Source of the DNA: Halanaerobiales bacterium
GTDB taxonomy: Bacteria > Bacillota > Halanaerobiia > Halanaerobiales > M55B127
NCBI GenBank assembly: GCA_018334565.1
Contig: JAGXLU010000002.1
Location: 53,806 to 117,805, forward strand
Reading direction: 5' to 3'
DNA: 64,000 nt
The notes under the pieces: model-generated
The model's input: the letters and a program-made list of their open reading frames with translations, nothing else
Told to the model about the DNA's origin: nothing
The model's database searches: none
In this document: positions 21,150-31,137 of the stretch, one piece after another
How the letters are laid out: each line of letters begins with the position of its first letter
How positions within the stretch are numbered: the first letter of the stretch is position 1
Made by a program: the position numbers and the translations under genes

Positions 21150-22049
21150 ATGTTTAAGTCAAAAAACAATAAGCTAATCAGTATCACCTGGTTGATAATG
21201 ATCTTTAGTTCCATATTGCCTGTCATCCTGTTCAGAGAGCTATTTAATTTAAAAACAGATTGGATAGAACCAACTCAATTGATAATATTAATTATTTTAC
21301 TGCTTGTTTCATTTTTTGCAGACAGTCTTAAAGAAATACGCTTATTCTTATTTTTAATTTTTATTTTAAAGCTAACACAAGAACTGACTTTCTATATAAA
21401 GAACTCAGAACTCTGGAGTTTATGGTTTGAATTAGAATCTCCCAATTTTATTATGTGGCTTTTAAGTGGTCAACTTCTTAGGTTAACAGCCGCAGTTATA
21501 ATATTTTTAATCCTGCTTTATTTTAAAAAGAAACCAGGTAATTTCTTTATTAAGAAAGGTGATATCGATGCAGAAGTTAAGCCAATTAAATGGATATTAA
21601 AAAAACCGACAACTTGGAAGAAATTTGGTACTGTTTTTATGTTTTATATAAGTTTAGGTACAGTAATATTTTTACTGATAGCAGGAGGTATACCTTCTTT
21701 TATTCAATTAACAGGTTTATTAAAATTATTACCGTTTATTGTATTTTTTGCAGTGATCAATGCATTTTATGAAGAACTGGCCTATCGGGCATCTTTTCTA
21801 AGTGTACTGGAAGAGCAAATAGGAGGTCCGCAGTCCGTATACATGACTTCAGTTCTTTTTGGAATAGGGCATTTTTATGGAGTGCCTTATGGAATGATTG
21901 GTGTTTTGATGGCAACATTTTTAGGGTATCTTTTAGGCAAAAGTATGTTAGAAACACGGGGCTTTTTCTGGGCATTTTTAATACATATGGTTCAAGATAT
22001 TATCATATTTTCATTTTTAGCATTAAATATGTTCAAGGTAGGTGGGTAA
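21150..22049 (+). CDS. CPBP-family intramembrane metalloprotease (Abi/RCE1-like)
   Basis: FYEELAYRASFL (EExxxR), FGIGHFYG and FLIHMVQDI motifs; multiple TM segments. Confidence 0.88.
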   Translation: MFKSKNNKLISITWLIMIFSSILPVILFRELFNLKTDWIEPTQLIILIILLLVSFFADSLKEIRLFLFLIFILKLTQELTFYIKNSELWSLWFELESPNFIMWLLSGQLLRLTAAVIIFLILLYFKKKPGNFFIKKGDIDAEVKPIKWILKKPTTWKKFGTVFMFYISLGTVIFLLIAGGIPSFIQLTGLLKLLPFIVFFAVINAFYEELAYRASFLSVLEEQIGGPQSVYMTSVLFGIGHFYGVPYGMIGVLMATFLGYLLGKSMLETRGFFWAFLIHMVQDIIIFSFLALNMFKVGG

Positions 22050-22132
22050 AAAATTGCATATAAATTTTTAAATTAATATTAGAAGACATTTTTTTAAAAA
22101 GTTTTCATATGAAGATTAAAAAGGGAGGGTAG

Positions 22133-22615
22133 GTGTTTGAATTGAAGATAGGCATCATAGTGTATTCACAGACTGGCAATACTTTTTCTGCGGTAGAACA
22201 ACTGCAGAAAAAGCTTAGTAAAAATGGTCATAACGCTTATATTGAGAGGCTAAAACCACTTAATCCAGATAAAATAAAACCCGGTACTGAAAATATTAAG
22301 TATAAAGAAGTGCCTGATTTAACAAAATATGAGGGGTATATATTTGCTGGACCTGTACATGCTTTTTCCATATCAGCAGGTTTACAAAGTTATCTAAATG
22401 AGATTCATAGCCTTGATAATAAGAAGACAGCCTGTTTAATAACTAAGGGTTTACCGTTTAATTGGACGGGAGGTAATAGGGCTTTAAATCAGCTAAAAAG
22501 ATTAGTTAAATCTAAAGAAGGTGAATATATTGCAGGAGGTATAATTAATTGGATGAACTATAAAAGAAAAAAGGATATTGAAAAAGTAACAGCGAAAATC
22601 AGCAGTTCATTTTAG
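22133..22615 (+). CDS. Flavodoxin family protein
   Basis: GIIVYSQTGNTFSAVEQL FMN-phosphate loop; GTG start. Confidence 0.88.
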   Translation: MFELKIGIIVYSQTGNTFSAVEQLQKKLSKNGHNAYIERLKPLNPDKIKPGTENIKYKEVPDLTKYEGYIFAGPVHAFSISAGLQSYLNEIHSLDNKKTACLITKGLPFNWTGGNRALNQLKRLVKSKEGEYIAGGIINWMNYKRKKDIEKVTAKISSSF

Positions 22616-22662
22616 AAGATAAATATTTGTGGTAATATTTACATATTCAATCCAAATAAAGG

Positions 22663-23520
22663 ATGAAAATTATGCATAAAAATTTAGTCATTATTGAAGG
22701 GTTGCCCGGTTCTGGTAAGAGTACTACAGCAAAATTAGCTAAAGAATTACTTGATAAAAATAATGTGGATAGTAAATTAATTCTGGAAGGAAATCTCAAT
22801 CATCCAGCAGATTATGATAAAGTGGCTTACTTTAATAAAAAAGAATTTGATCAACTCTTGAGAAATAATAGTAGTTATAGAGATCTCATTATTGATATTT
22901 CTGTTAAAAAATCTGATGGTTATTTTATTTCATATTATATACAGAAAAAAAGGCGCAAAGAAGAAATATCGGATGATTTATATAAAAGAATAATAGACAA
23001 TGACATCTATGAACTGCCTTTAAAAGTTAATAAAAATGTTATATTAAAAAACTGGCAGAGATTTGTAAAAAAAGCTAAAAGAGAAGATGATATTTACATA
23101 TTTGAATGTTGTTTTATACAAAACCCCTTAACTATCGGCCTAGTCAAATACAATGCGTCAAAAGAAAGGATATTTAACTATATATTGGATATTGAAAAAA
23201 TAATCAATAAACTGAATCCAATCTTGATATATTTAAAACAAAATTATATAGAGAAAACTTTTTATAAAATATCAAAAGAGAGGCACAGTAAATGGTTAAA
23301 TAGTTTTTTAAATTATTATACCAAACAAGGTTATGGACTTTCTAAAAAGTTGTCTGGATTTAGTGGGACAATTGAAGTCTTAAAAAAAAGGTTGGAATTA
23401 GAATTAGAAATATATAATAAATTGAATATTAATAAATATTTAATTGATAATTCTCATTACAATATCGAAATCTTAAAGAGTGCTTTATTAAATATTTTTC
23501 AAAGAGAAACTTTGCTTTAA
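22663..23520 (+). CDS. P-loop kinase-like NTPase
   Basis: VIIEGLPGSGKSTTAKL Walker A. Confidence 0.8.
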   Translation: MKIMHKNLVIIEGLPGSGKSTTAKLAKELLDKNNVDSKLILEGNLNHPADYDKVAYFNKKEFDQLLRNNSSYRDLIIDISVKKSDGYFISYYIQKKRRKEEISDDLYKRIIDNDIYELPLKVNKNVILKNWQRFVKKAKREDDIYIFECCFIQNPLTIGLVKYNASKERIFNYILDIEKIINKLNPILIYLKQNYIEKTFYKISKERHSKWLNSFLNYYTKQGYGLSKKLSGFSGTIEVLKKRLELELEIYNKLNINKYLIDNSHYNIEILKSALLNIFQRETLL

Positions 23521-23662
23521 ATAACAAAAAAGGGTTTCACTACAGTTTAAAGAAGCTAATTAATATAAAAAAGTAAAAAAGATTTTTGATAGTTTTTTAA
23601 AAAAAGCTCAAGCAATTCCAATATTTTAGATGAATATAAACTGAAAAAGAGGTGATGTAAAA

Positions 23663-24496
23663 ATGATCTTGGGTATTGATATTGGTGGTTCTACCACAGA
23701 TATAGTAGCTTTTGATCAAGGGGAGATAATTGACTTATTTACAGTTGAAGCGAGTGATCCCACCACATCTGCTTATGGCGCGTTAGGCAAGATGTTAACA
23801 AAAAATCAGTTGGGAATATCAGATATAGAAAAGATAGCTATCACGGGAGTTGGTTCTTCTTATATTGATTCAACAATTTTTGGTTTAGATACTATTAATG
23901 TCAAAGAAATTGATGCTATAGGTTTGGGAGGCTCTTATCTTTCAAATATGGATAAAACTTTGGTAGTTAGTCTGGGAACCGGAACTGCCATGGTCAGTGT
24001 CGATGGTAAAAAAATTAGACATATAGGTGGAACTGGCATTGGTGGTGGAACTTTACTTGGCCTGGGCAAAGGCATCATAAATGTTATGGATTTTGATGAG
24101 ATAATAGACCTTGCCAAAAAAGGGGATCTAAAAAAAGTCGACTTAACAATAGGTGATATTTCTAATGAAGCAGTGGGTAATTTAACGCGCTCAACTACAG
24201 CGTCTAACCTGGGTAATATATATAAAGTAGCTGAGAAAAAGGATTATGCTAAGGGAATCTTGAATCTTATTTATCAAACTATAGGCATGTTAGCTGTATT
24301 TGGTGCTGAAATGACCAATAATAAAGATATAGTATTTACAGGTAAATTAGCACAGATAGATATTGGTATTGAGATTTTAAACAGCCTGAGAAATATTAAA
24401 GCTGATGATTTAATTTTTCATTTTCCTGAACACGCTACATTTTCTACAGCAATAGGTGCGGCAATAGCTGTCTTGAACAACAGCAGAAAAGAATAA
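23663..24496 (+). CDS. coaW: Type II pantothenate kinase
   Basis: ILGIDIGGSTTDIVAF...GTGTAMVSVDG...GGTGIGGGTLLGLGKG. Confidence 0.93.
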   Translation: MILGIDIGGSTTDIVAFDQGEIIDLFTVEASDPTTSAYGALGKMLTKNQLGISDIEKIAITGVGSSYIDSTIFGLDTINVKEIDAIGLGGSYLSNMDKTLVVSLGTGTAMVSVDGKKIRHIGGTGIGGGTLLGLGKGIINVMDFDEIIDLAKKGDLKKVDLTIGDISNEAVGNLTRSTTASNLGNIYKVAEKKDYAKGILNLIYQTIGMLAVFGAEMTNNKDIVFTGKLAQIDIGIEILNSLRNIKADDLIFHFPEHATFSTAIGAAIAVLNNSRKE

Positions 24497-24518
24497 TGTA
24501 TCAAGAACACGAGGTGGT

Positions 24519-25376
24519 TTGATGAAAATATTTTATGGAATTTTAGCCCTATTATTAATAGTTTTAATCCTAATTTTTTTGGTTTCTCAATTTGGTAATA
24601 TAACTTTTCAAAAAAAAGCAGAAGAAGAAATTTCAAGAATATTGTCTGAAAAAAGTGAGAAAGACCCCAAAATAATCAGTGAAGATGATTTGAATGATCT
24701 ACCTGAACCGGTAGCAAGGTGGATGAGGTTTAGTCAGGTAGTGGGGAAAGAGAACATTAAGACTCTCAGGTTAAAACAATCAGGATTAATGAGGATAAAA
24801 CCCGGTCAGACGGGCATGAAAACTACTGCTGTCCAGTATTTTAACACAGAAAATCCTTCTTTTGTCTGGCTGGCAAGAGTTAATATGGCTCCCTTTATCT
24901 TTTTTGCTGGTAAGGACAAATACGAAAACGGCAGAGGCCAGATGTTGATTAAAGCATTATCTATATTAACTGTGGTGGATGCTGAGGGAAAAGAGATAGA
25001 TCAGGGGACATTGACCAGGTACTTAGGCGAGATAATCTGGTTTCCCACCACAGCTTTGAGTGATTATATTAGCTGGGAAGAAATAGATGATTATTCAGCT
25101 CAGGCCAAGATGAGTTATAGAGGAGTGTCTGCTTCAGCAGTATTTAACTTTGATCAAAAAGGTAGGGTAAAGAGTTTTACCTGTGACCGATACTATAGTG
25201 GAGAAGAGGGATATAGCTTAAAAGAATATTACGCTCCGGTTTGGGATTATCAGGAATTTGCCGGCATAAAAATACCCACCCAGGCAAAAGCTATATGGAA
25301 ACTTAAATCAGGTGATTATGAATATTACGAGATGAAAATAACTGAGATAGATTATAACATTGAGGACCTTTATTGA
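24519..25376 (+). CDS. DUF6544/DUF6920-like protein
   Basis: DLPEPVARWMRFSQVVGKENIKTLRLKQSGLMRIKPGQT and TYLGEIIWFPTTALS-like region; N-terminal TM. Confidence 0.78.
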   Translation: MMKIFYGILALLLIVLILIFLVSQFGNITFQKKAEEEISRILSEKSEKDPKIISEDDLNDLPEPVARWMRFSQVVGKENIKTLRLKQSGLMRIKPGQTGMKTTAVQYFNTENPSFVWLARVNMAPFIFFAGKDKYENGRGQMLIKALSILTVVDAEGKEIDQGTLTRYLGEIIWFPTTALSDYISWEEIDDYSAQAKMSYRGVSASAVFNFDQKGRVKSFTCDRYYSGEEGYSLKEYYAPVWDYQEFAGIKIPTQAKAIWKLKSGDYEYYEMKITEIDYNIEDLY

Positions 25377-25399
25377 TATAATTTCAATTAAAGTGATAG

Positions 25400-25482
25400 A
25401 AACTACGGTTTCCTCGCAAACCTCATGGGCTTACCCCGAGGAGGTTCAATAACAATGGTCTTAAGCATTTTATTTAATTAAT
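25400..25482 (+). pseudogene. Short coding relic, possibly of an ECF S-component (ThiT-like)
   Basis: Open frame YGFLANLMGLPRGGSITMVLSILFN* resembling the ThiT MPxGGSIT region; no start codon. Confidence 0.3.
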
Positions 25483-25531
25483 TGATCAATTTGATATCAA
25501 TATGATTTTAGTTTAGGAGGAGTTAAATTTT

Positions 25532-26368
25532 ATGGAAGTATCTATTTTAGTTGATAATAACACGATTATTGATAAGTATTTTAAAGGTGAACCAGGTTTT
25601 TCTGTTTATATCAAAGAAGCCGATAAAAATATTTTATTCGATCTGGGTTACTCGGATATATTTATTGAAAATGCCCAACAGTTAAATCTTAACTTAAATG
25701 ATATCGATTATTTAGTTTTTTCCCACGGGCACATAGACCACACCGGTGGTCTAGATCCACTGATTAAATACTACTTTGAAACAAAAGAACATAAGAGAGG
25801 GAAGATACCTCAAATAATAGCTCACCCGGACTGTTTTGCCAATAAATATTATGGCAATAATTCTTCAATAGGAATGAATGTGGATAAAGAAGTAGTTTAT
25901 AATCTATTTGAAGTAAAAAAGAGTAAAGCCCCACTATGGCTAACTGAAAAATTGGTCTATCTGGGAGAAATTCCTCGTGAAAATGATTTTGAAGCTGATC
26001 AACCAATTGGATATCAAAATGAAATCAAAGCAGGCTATGAAGATTATATGTTAGACGATACTGCTTTGGCATATAAGGCTAAAGAAGGCCTAATAATTAT
26101 CACTGGATGTTCTCATGCCGGTATTTGTAATATAGTAAGTCGGGCCAAAAAGGTTACAGATGTTAAAAATGTTATTGATATCATAGGTGGTTTCCATTTG
26201 ATGGAGCCGGGAAAAGAAAAATTAGAAAAGACCAAAAAATATTTAAACGATCTTAACCTTAATCAACTACATGCTTGTCACTGTACCGATTTAAAAAGCA
26301 AAATTAAATTGGCTCAAATAGCCGACTTGCAGGAAGTAGGAGTGGGAATGCAGTTTAAGTATGAATAA
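25532..26368 (+). CDS. MBL-fold metallohydrolase (dihydropterin/methanopterin synthase-like)
   Basis: FSHGHIDHTGGLDPL...GCSHAGICNIV...GGFHL. Confidence 0.92.
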   Translation: MEVSILVDNNTIIDKYFKGEPGFSVYIKEADKNILFDLGYSDIFIENAQQLNLNLNDIDYLVFSHGHIDHTGGLDPLIKYYFETKEHKRGKIPQIIAHPDCFANKYYGNNSSIGMNVDKEVVYNLFEVKKSKAPLWLTEKLVYLGEIPRENDFEADQPIGYQNEIKAGYEDYMLDDTALAYKAKEGLIIITGCSHAGICNIVSRAKKVTDVKNVIDIIGGFHLMEPGKEKLEKTKKYLNDLNLNQLHACHCTDLKSKIKLAQIADLQEVGVGMQFKYE

Positions 26369-26428
26369 TTTAAAAAATTCCAATAAAAGATAATTTAGAT
26401 GGAGTTTATGAATAAAGGTTGGTGCACT

Positions 26429-27292
26429 ATGAACTTTTTAAATTATGTATATAATAATGATATTACCCTTTTAGATGGAGCAATGGGTACAGAGTTAGAA
26501 AAAATGAATGTGATGGGCAATTTCGCCAATAATATAGATAATAAAGAAATAGTAAAAAAGATACATCAAGGCTATATTGAAGCAGGCAGTAAGGCGATTA
26601 TCACGAACACTTTTTCATTGAATAGGATTTATCTAGCAGATAAAGATCTAAATTTAGCATTGATTAATAGTCAAGGAGTGAAAATAGCCAAGGAGGTAGA
26701 AGGCAATGACATATTTGTTCTGGGAGATATCAGTTCTACAGGTAAGTTATTACAACCTTATGGTCGTTATAAAGAAGAGGAATTTATCAAGGTTTTTTCT
26801 GAAAAAGCTGAGATCCTTGCCAGAGCAGGCGTAGATGCTTTTATAATTGAAACAATGGTTGATCTTAGAGAAGCCGTTTGTGCATTGAAGGGATGTAAGA
26901 GGAGTTCTGACTTACCGGTGATAGTATCTATTTCTTTTGATAGGTTAAAGGGTGGAGGAAGAACTGTGATGGGTGATACTGTTAAAGAATCCGTAATAAA
27001 ATTACAAGAAGAAGAGGCAGATATAATAGGAAGTAATTGTGGTTCTTTAGGACCTCATCAAATGGCCGAGGTTATAAAAATTATGGAAGAACATACTGAT
27101 CTACCAATTTTAGCTAAACCAAATGCGGGTTTACCTATCTTACAGGGGAAAGAAACCTTATATATAATGGAACCTGCTGATTTTACAGAAGGTATCCTGG
27201 CCTGTATAGAAGCAGGTGCTTCTCTGGTAGGCGGTTGTTGTGGTACAACCCCTGAGCACATCAGAGATTTACACAATACTATCAATAAATAG
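26429..27292 (+). CDS. Homocysteine S-methyltransferase domain protein (split MetH N-terminal type)
   Basis: TLLDGAMGTELEKM; Zn ligands GSNCGSLG and VGGCCGTTPEHI. Confidence 0.92.
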   Translation: MNFLNYVYNNDITLLDGAMGTELEKMNVMGNFANNIDNKEIVKKIHQGYIEAGSKAIITNTFSLNRIYLADKDLNLALINSQGVKIAKEVEGNDIFVLGDISSTGKLLQPYGRYKEEEFIKVFSEKAEILARAGVDAFIIETMVDLREAVCALKGCKRSSDLPVIVSISFDRLKGGGRTVMGDTVKESVIKLQEEEADIIGSNCGSLGPHQMAEVIKIMEEHTDLPILAKPNAGLPILQGKETLYIMEPADFTEGILACIEAGASLVGGCCGTTPEHIRDLHNTINK

Positions 27293-27384
27293 CTCGAAAT
27301 ATATTAAAAACGCAAATAAATGCTTGACTTTTATTTTATAATTATGTATTATAATAGATAATTATAAGTGAATAAAGATTATTG

Positions 27385-27645
27385 ACAGTGAACAGGATAA
27401 GTAGTTAAAATGATATTCAAAGAGAGTTGGGGTTGGTGAGAGCCCGATAATATTTATTTTAATGAAACCCACCTGGGAGTTGTAAGCTGAAAATAGTAAG
27501 CTTTGCCGGAAGTCAACCGTTATCGAGACAGGTTATATAAGTTTTTATACTTGTGTAGCTTAAATTAAGTGGACTTATAAGAAGTCAACAAGGATGGTAC
27601 CGCGAGAGCAACCTCGTTCCTATTAAGGGAATGAGGTTTTTTGTA
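27385..27645 (+). promoter_or_regulatory. T-box riboswitch leader for proBAC, specifier probably CCC (Pro)
   Basis: AAGGATGGTACCGCG T-box; GAAACCCACC specifier region (CCC 27468-27470); terminator ACCTCGTTCC...GGAATGAGGTTTTTT. Confidence 0.93.
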
Positions 27646-27687
27646 TTTAGAACACTTTTATATTTTTAAGAAAGGGAGATGATAATA

Positions 27688-28524
27688 TTGCGAAAAGATA
27701 AAATTAATAGGGTAGTTGTGAAAATAGGGACCAGCTGCCTTACTCATCAAAATCAAAAGCTGAACTATACGGCTATTGAACATTATTTACGTCAGCTTGT
27801 TGATCTGAAAAATTCAGGTAAGGAGGTTTTATTAGTTACTTCTGGGGCTGTGGGGGCAGGGATGGGTGAATTAAAAATAAACTTACCTTGTAAAATGGCT
27901 GAAAAACAAGGGATGGCAGCGATAGGTCAGGGATTGTTAATTTCTTTATATAATAAAATATTAAGACAATTTGGAGAATTAGGAGGGCAGGTTTTGCTCA
28001 GTTCCAGTGATATAAATGAGAAAAAGAAATATAATAATATCTTCAATACCCTTGAAGTACTAATCAAAAATGATATTATTCCGATCATAAATGAAAACGA
28101 TACGGTAGCCACAGATGAAATTAAATTTGGTGACAATGACACACTTTCCGCTCAAGTGAGCAGTTTAATTAAGGCTGATCTATTGATATTATTAACAGAT
28201 GTCGAAGGCCTTTATAATAGAGCACCCTCTTTAAAGGTCGAAGAAGATCTTAAGTTAATTAATAAGGTGGAGAAAATAACATCTGATATAGAAAAAAAGG
28301 CAGGTTGTTCAGAAAGCATTGTTGGTACGGGAGGTATGAAGACAAAACTTCAGGCAGCTAAAATTGTTAATGCAGCCGGAATAACGATGGTGATCGGTTC
28401 AGCTTATAAAAAAAATATTATATCTAAGATTATTAATATGCTGGAAGAAGAAAAAGAGTATAAGATAGGCACTACTTTTTTGCCGGATGATAATCATCAG
28501 CAAAGCGGAACATCAAATAAATAA
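27688..28524 (+). CDS. proB: Glutamate 5-kinase
   Basis: VVKIGTSCLT; LLVTSGAVGAGM; NENDTVATDEIKFGDND; TTG start with good RBS spacing. Confidence 0.96.
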   Translation: MRKDKINRVVVKIGTSCLTHQNQKLNYTAIEHYLRQLVDLKNSGKEVLLVTSGAVGAGMGELKINLPCKMAEKQGMAAIGQGLLISLYNKILRQFGELGGQVLLSSSDINEKKKYNNIFNTLEVLIKNDIIPIINENDTVATDEIKFGDNDTLSAQVSSLIKADLLILLTDVEGLYNRAPSLKVEEDLKLINKVEKITSDIEKKAGCSESIVGTGGMKTKLQAAKIVNAAGITMVIGSAYKKNIISKIINMLEEEKEYKIGTTFLPDDNHQQSGTSNK

Positions 28525-28538
28525 AAGGGGGATTTTAA

Positions 28539-29795
28539 GTGAGTATTAAAGAAGAAGTAATCGTTCAGGCTAAATTAGCTAAAAAAGCATCTTTGGTGAT
28601 GGCCAATATTTCTACAGAAAAAAAGAATAATGCACTTTATATGATTGCCGATGGACTAGAAAAAAGAAGGAAAGAAATAATTGAAATCAACCAGTTGGAT
28701 TTAGAAATTGCAGAGAAAAAGGGGGCTTCCAGGGCTTTTTTAGACAGGTTATCTCTAAATAACAGGCGTATAGATAGTATGGCTGCTGGATTAAGAGAAT
28801 TATCGGAGCTTTCTGATCCTATTGGTGATATATTAGAAATGGAAAAGCAGCCAAATGGATTACAGATTGGTAAAATGAGGGTTCCACTCGGAGTTATTGG
28901 AATCATATATGAGGCCCGACCGAATGTAACTGTAGATGCAGCGGCACTTTGTTTAAAGTCTGGCAACCCCGTTATTTTAAGGGGAGGTTCAAATGCAATA
29001 AATTCAAATAAGATTTTAGCTAAGATAATCAAAGAAAATATAGTGAAAGCTGGTTTGCCAGTTGGTGCTACTCAATTAATTCAAACTACTGATAGAAAGG
29101 CCGTAAAGGTATTGTTAGAGCTCAGTCAATATCTTGATTTATTGATTCCCAGAGGTGGATCTGAGTTGATCAATAGAGTTGTTAATGAAGCAAAGGTACC
29201 GGTTATTCAAACCGGTGTTGGTAACTGCCATATTTTTGTAGATGAAAGTGGGGATTTAAATAAGGCTAAAGATATTATTATCAACGCTAAAACGAGTCAC
29301 CCAGCAGTTTGTAATGCAGCAGAAAGCCTGCTTATTCATCAGAATGTTGCAGAAAAGTTTATCCCCATAATTGTAGATGGATTGTCAGAATATGATGTTG
29401 AAGTCAGGGGAGATAAAAATGCAGTAAAATATGATGAGCGAATCGAGGAGGCTGAAGAAAGTGACTGGGGTAGAGAATATCTAGACTACATTATTTCTTT
29501 AAAGATAGTTCAAAATGTTCAAGAAGCAGTTGATCATATCAATAAATATGGAACCATGCATTCTGAAGCGATAGTCACAGAAAGTTATACAAACAGCCAG
29601 GAATTTTTAAATAACGTAGATGCAGCTGCAGTATATGTGAATGCTTCTACTCGCTTTACAGATGGAAGTCAGTTTGGGTTGGGGGCTGAAATAGGAATCA
29701 GCACACAAAAAATACACGCTAGAGGTCCTATGGGCCTAAATGAATTAACTACCATAAAATATGTTGTATATGGTCATGGACAAATCAGGGAGTAG
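28539..29795 (+). CDS. proA: Glutamate-5-semialdehyde dehydrogenase
   Basis: GVIGIIYEARPNVTVDAAALCLKSGN; SHPAVCNAAESLL; FGLGAEIGISTQKIHARGPMGL. Confidence 0.98.
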   Translation: MSIKEEVIVQAKLAKKASLVMANISTEKKNNALYMIADGLEKRRKEIIEINQLDLEIAEKKGASRAFLDRLSLNNRRIDSMAAGLRELSELSDPIGDILEMEKQPNGLQIGKMRVPLGVIGIIYEARPNVTVDAAALCLKSGNPVILRGGSNAINSNKILAKIIKENIVKAGLPVGATQLIQTTDRKAVKVLLELSQYLDLLIPRGGSELINRVVNEAKVPVIQTGVGNCHIFVDESGDLNKAKDIIINAKTSHPAVCNAAESLLIHQNVAEKFIPIIVDGLSEYDVEVRGDKNAVKYDERIEEAEESDWGREYLDYIISLKIVQNVQEAVDHINKYGTMHSEAIVTESYTNSQEFLNNVDAAAVYVNASTRFTDGSQFGLGAEIGISTQKIHARGPMGLNELTTIKYVVYGHGQIRE

Positions 29796-29797
29796 GT

Positions 29798-30610
29798 GTG
29801 AAAATGAAATTATGTGTAATAGGTTTGGGAAAAATAGGTACAGCTCTTATTCAGGGAATTTTAAATTCTGGCCTTTACAGTCAAAATAAAATCATTGGTT
29901 CTGACATCAAGGTAAAAAACACAGATATTAATGAAGAATATTTTAATATTGAAACAACCAACAACAATGTAGAATCTGTTAAAAAAGCTGATGCTGTATT
30001 GCTGGCCATTAAACCCCAGGTCATGGATCATGTACTGGAAGAAATAAGGGAAGCCGTCAAAGGTAAATTGATCATTTCAATAGCAGCCGGAATCAGTAAC
30101 TCACATCTTAAAGAAAAATTAGCTCTTGATGTGAGAACAATTCGAGTTATGCCCAACACTCCAGTTTTAGTTAAATCGGGTATATCAGCCGTAGCACCTG
30201 GTCAGAATGCGACTGATTCTGATGTAAAATTGGTTAAAAATATACTTGAAGGGGTTGGTGAAGTAGTTGAGGTTAAAGAAAATCTGATGGATGCAATTAC
30301 AGGATTAAGCGGTAGTGGACCAGCCTTTATCTATATTATGATTGAGGCGCTTGCTGATGGTGGAGTATTAGCAGGTATTTCACGCGAGATGGCAGTCCAG
30401 CTAACTGCCCAAACCATGCTGGGCTCGGCTAAAATGGTGCTTGAAACCAAAAACCACCCTGGTTTATTAAAAGACATGGTAACTTCACCTGCTGGTACTT
30501 CTATAAGGGGAATAGAGGTATTAGAAAAACATGGGATCAGGGGTATTTTAATTGATGCTGTAAAAGAAGCGGCTTTAAGATCTAAGGAATTAAATTCAAT
30601 AGATAATTAA
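29798..30610 (+). CDS. proC: Pyrroline-5-carboxylate reductase
   Basis: VIGLGKIGTALIQGIL; RVMPNTPVLVKSGISAVAPG; TGLSGSGPAFIYIMIEALADGGV; VTSPAGTSIRGIEVLE. Confidence 0.98.
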   Translation: MKMKLCVIGLGKIGTALIQGILNSGLYSQNKIIGSDIKVKNTDINEEYFNIETTNNNVESVKKADAVLLAIKPQVMDHVLEEIREAVKGKLIISIAAGISNSHLKEKLALDVRTIRVMPNTPVLVKSGISAVAPGQNATDSDVKLVKNILEGVGEVVEVKENLMDAITGLSGSGPAFIYIMIEALADGGVLAGISREMAVQLTAQTMLGSAKMVLETKNHPGLLKDMVTSPAGTSIRGIEVLEKHGIRGILIDAVKEAALRSKELNSIDN

Positions 30611-30665
30611 TCCATATCTTATTTTAAATAATATGATTAAGATAAAAAAGAAGTATTTAACAGCT

Positions 30666-30824
30666 AAACAGCTAAGTGATCTAAAACAAAAATAAATTCG
30701 CACTTAGAGGTAATTTAAAGCAGATAATCTCAACCTTTAAGTGCTAGATCATAAAATAGTGAAATTTATTTCTATAAATTGGAATTTTTATAAAAGAGAA
30801 ATTTAAGCCTGCTTTTAGCTGTTT
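30666..30824. other. Nested inverted-repeat element (candidate structured RNA or MITE)
   Basis: AAACAGCTAA 30666-30675 / TTAGCTGTTT 30815-30824; TGATCTA 30677-30683 / TAGATCA 30745-30751; GCACTTAGAGGT 30700-30711 / ACCTTTAAGTGC 30733-30744 (11/12). Confidence 0.5.
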
Positions 30825-31137
30825 GTATAAGCAACATAACAGGCAGTAATCTTGAAGGAAATTACAAACCTTTTAATCCTTGCTTCTTCTACTCATTCTG
30901 TCATTATAAATTTCTTGAGAAATTTTATATAACATATCAGTTAGAAATGTGCTTAATTATAAATTATTTAAAGGATTAAATGAATACTTAGAGAATTTAA
31001 AATAGTGAAAGATATAATCGCGATTATTCAATTTATCTTAGATTATGCAAATAAAGCGCAATTTTTTTAAACGAAACTAAATAGCAGATAAATATTTATT
31101 TGACATTAAATTTATTATTTAAAGCACAGGTGAATAT

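Noticed and set aside
21590-21772. 60-aa alternative-frame plus-strand ORF
   Set aside because: Lies inside the CPBP protease gene in another frame, no RBS or recognisable motif
28637-29032. 131-aa minus-strand ORF
   Set aside because: Fully antisense to proA, which is unambiguous
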